Of a DNA stretch of 64,000 nucleotides, positions 62,270 to 64,000 are shown in pieces; within the stretch, counting starts at the first letter, position 1, and each line of letters opens with the position of its first letter. The notes beneath the pieces were generated by a model. It made no database searches. It had not been told where the DNA came from and saw only the letters and a program-made list of their open reading frames with translations. Source of the DNA: Verrucomicrobiota bacterium (GTDB taxonomy: Bacteria; Verrucomicrobiota; Verrucomicrobiia; Limisphaerales; J093); the NCBI GenBank assembly GCA_016716505.1, contig JADJWF010000004.1, positions 496,001-560,000 on the forward strand. The letters run 5' to 3'. Both the position numbers and the translations under genes were made by a program.

Positions 62270-64000
62270 ATGACGATTTCGCTGTCGCATTCCCTGTTGA
62301 ATCGGTGGCTGGGGGCTTGGCTTCTGGCGGGGGCGTTGGTGACCGCCCGGGGTGCCACCGTCGTCGCCGAGGATGATCCGTGGAGGTTCTTCAAAGGGCT
62401 GCGCGAAGCCTCGTCGCCGAACCAGGCGGCATGGCGATCTCCAGAATTCGATGATTCGGCATGGGAGGTGGGACGCGGACCCTTCTTCTACGAACTGGGC
62501 ACGGGCTATTTCGGCAATACGGAGCTGACTGACATGAATGGCCGCTACACGTGCGTGTTCCTCCGGCGGGCGTTCGACGTGGCCAGTCCCACCGCCTTCA
62601 CCAGCCTGACGCTCGATATTCGAAGCGACGACGGCTGCGTGGTGTGGCTGAACGGGCAGGAGGTGGCCCGCGTGAACATGCCGGACGGGGAACCGGCGTA
62701 TAACGGAACGTCCCTGCCAGCCGCCGGCGATCCGAACGTCGTCTCGTTCGACGTGCCCAATCCCCCATCTCTCCTGCGAGCGGGCAAGAACGTGCTCGCC
62801 ATTCAGGCGTTCAACGCCTCGCTTGCCGGCAGCTCCGACTTCCTGATTGCTGCCACTTTGACGAGTCCGGTGGACCTTTCCCCGCCCCAAATGACCGAGG
62901 TTTTCCCTCCACGCGACTCGGTGGTTCGCGAGCTGACGCAAATCGAAGTTGTCTTCAACGAACCCGTCACCGGTGTGGATGCCGCGGATCTGCTGATCAA
63001 CCATCGCGCGGCTGACAGCGTCGAAGCCTTCTCTCCCCGCAATTTCGGCTTTCGGTTTCCCGAGCCGCCGACCGGCAAGGTGCAGGTCGCGTGGTCGCCC
63101 GCGCATGGCATCACCGACCTGGCCCCCAGCCGAAACCCGTTTGCGGGCGGAGCATGGTCCTACACCCTCGACAAGTCGCCCCGGAAAGCCAACGTCGTAA
63201 TTTCCGAGTTCCTCGCGGACAACAAGCAAGGGATCCGCGACGACTTCGCCGAGCGATCCGACTGGATCGAGTTGCTCAATCTCGAGACCACGCCGGTGGA
63301 TCTCACCGGGTGGTTCCTGACCGACGATTCCGCCGCGCTCACCAAATGGCGATTCCCCGCCGTGACCATCCCCGCCGGCGGGTATCTGCTGGTATGGGCC
63401 TCCGGCCGGGATCTCACCGCCCCGGCGCGGCCCTTGCACACGAACTTCCGGCTCGGCACCGAGGGCGAATACCTGGCGCTGCTGGACGCGCAGACCAACG
63501 TCGTCTCAGCCTTTGCGCCGCAGTATCCCGCGCAGTTGCCGGATGTCTCCTACGGGCGCGTCCCCGGCAATCCCGATGTGACGGGTTACTTCCCCACCCC
63601 AACGCCCGGCGACCGCAACGGCGACTCCGGACCGGGTTTCGCGCCGGCGCCAGAATTCTCGGTGGCCGGCGGCTATTTCACCAACGCGCCGGTCGTCCTG
63701 ACGCTCACCGCCCCTTCTGGCGTCGTTCGTTACACCACCAATGGCACCATCCCGACCGAGAATTCCCCGGTGGCGACCGAGCCGCTGCAGTTCAACGTCA
63801 GCACGGTGGTTCACGCCCGGGTGTTTCAGGCCGGCCTGCTCCCGGGGCCGGTCGTGGTGCATGCCTACTTGATTGCGGGCAACGGTGTTCCCAGCTTCTC
63901 TTCCAATTTGCCAGTTCTGGTCATTCACACGTCGGGCCGCGGGATACCGCAAGATTCGCGCGTGCCCGTCCACGTGACGGCGTTTGAAACGTTTCGCGGC
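62270..64000 (+). CDS. Secreted lamin-tail-domain protein (CotH-type), cut by window edge
   Basis: The frame is open from the ATG at 62270 to base 64000 (577 codons). Signal peptide within residues 1-31 (LLNRWLGAWLLAGALVTARG). Residues about 35-205 are a carbohydrate-binding-like beta domain with LDIRSDDGCVVWLNGQEVAR and LLRAGKNVLAIQAFN. An Ig-like segment follows. The lamin-tail domain is at about 306-420 (VVISEFLADNKQG, SDWIELLNL, DLTGWFLTDD, LLVWASGRD). A chitobiase C-terminal-like repeat lies at about 470-510 (VRYTTNGTIPTENSP). The last visible residues (LPVLVIHTSG, RVPVHVTAFETF) are where these proteins usually lead into a CotH kinase-like domain, which would lie outside. Extracellular; function unknown. 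Confidence 0.8.
   Translation, partial: MTISLSHSLLNRWLGAWLLAGALVTARGATVVAEDDPWRFFKGLREASSPNQAAWRSPEFDDSAWEVGRGPFFYELGTGYFGNTELTDMNGRYTCVFLRRAFDVASPTAFTSLTLDIRSDDGCVVWLNGQEVARVNMPDGEPAYNGTSLPAAGDPNVVSFDVPNPPSLLRAGKNVLAIQAFNASLAGSSDFLIAATLTSPVDLSPPQMTEVFPPRDSVVRELTQIEVVFNEPVTGVDAADLLINHRAADSVEAFSPRNFGFRFPEPPTGKVQVAWSPAHGITDLAPSRNPFAGGAWSYTLDKSPRKANVVISEFLADNKQGIRDDFAERSDWIELLNLETTPVDLTGWFLTDDSAALTKWRFPAVTIPAGGYLLVWASGRDLTAPARPLHTNFRLGTEGEYLALLDAQTNVVSAFAPQYPAQLPDVSYGRVPGNPDVTGYFPTPTPGDRNGDSGPGFAPAPEFSVAGGYFTNAPVVLTLTAPSGVVRYTTNGTIPTENSPVATEPLQFNVSTVVHARVFQAGLLPGPVVVHAYLIAGNGVPSFSSNLPVLVIHTSGRGIPQDSRVPVHVTAFETFRG

Noticed and set aside
62219..63439. 406-codon minus-strand frame
   Set aside because: Antisense to the lamin-tail gene, whose domains are recognisable on the plus strand.

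Overview
The window is high-GC chromosomal DNA that reads as a member of the Verrucomicrobiota, most likely a Pedosphaera/Limisphaera-like (subdivision 3) lineage. This is inferred from the gene content: DUF1080 and ThuA secreted proteins, a prepilin-cleaved pseudopilin with a long globular tail, a fused LpxC-FabZ, lipid A genes showing a Gram-negative outer membrane, and a lamin-tail/CotH-type surface protein cut by the right edge. I see no rRNA, tRNA, CRISPR, phage or insertion sequence. Most genes look like vertical core or lineage-specific content; the stretch 50.3-51.8 kb shows recombination.

Layout. 1-10.3 kb: a truncated tail-specific protease, secreted CAP and DUF1080 proteins, a three-gene SPFH (HflK/HflC-like) membrane operon, an SDR-ROK kinase-secreted protein operon and a ThuA protein. 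10.3-25.5 kb: cysE, a VIT/VWA protein broken by one frameshift, a pseudopilin, a GpgS-like glycosyltransferase, a GT4 glycosyltransferase with a HAD phosphatase, an O-antigen-ligase-like protein, then HPr-gatC-VOC-gatA and a ferredoxin. 25.8-36.3 kb: a Tle1-like DUF2235 hydrolase, a decayed SUMF1-type gene, a Gfo/Idh/MocA oxidoreductase, an MsbA-like exporter diverging from lpxC/fabZ, a ClpP-fold SDH-type protease, lpxA and an EamA transporter. 36.7-50.2 kb: a phosphotransacetylase split into catalytic and regulatory genes, a HEAT lipoprotein, trpD, mtnP, a short sigma-like membrane protein, an esterase, an APC-USP permease, an RmlD-like reductase and aguB.

50.2-62.0 kb is the most interesting part: a one-strand proteostasis island. 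In transcription order it has hsp20, hsp20, a 58-residue Trp/Cys protein, a Deg protease, a J-domain protein, FtsH, a protein fusing a ribosome-hibernation (HPF/RaiA, S30AE) domain to a sigma-70-like module, and ClpB. The set recalls the transmissible stress-tolerance loci of Proteobacteria but has a different gene list, and the HPF-sigma fusion is its unusual member. Just downstream of clpB lies a partial second copy of the clpB 3' end, interrupted by an AbrB/PIN toxin-antitoxin pair.

Two wider patterns stand out. First, many genes (aguB, trpD, cysE, lpxC, pta, the GT4 gene, the esterase, the HEAT lipoprotein, probably the MsbA-like exporter) have a sigma-70-like promoter whose -10 box ends only 5-9 nt before the start codon, which predicts leaderless mRNAs; hsp20 instead has a strong Shine-Dalgarno. 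Second, at least three one-base deletions break otherwise good reading frames. They may be real decay or sequencing error.
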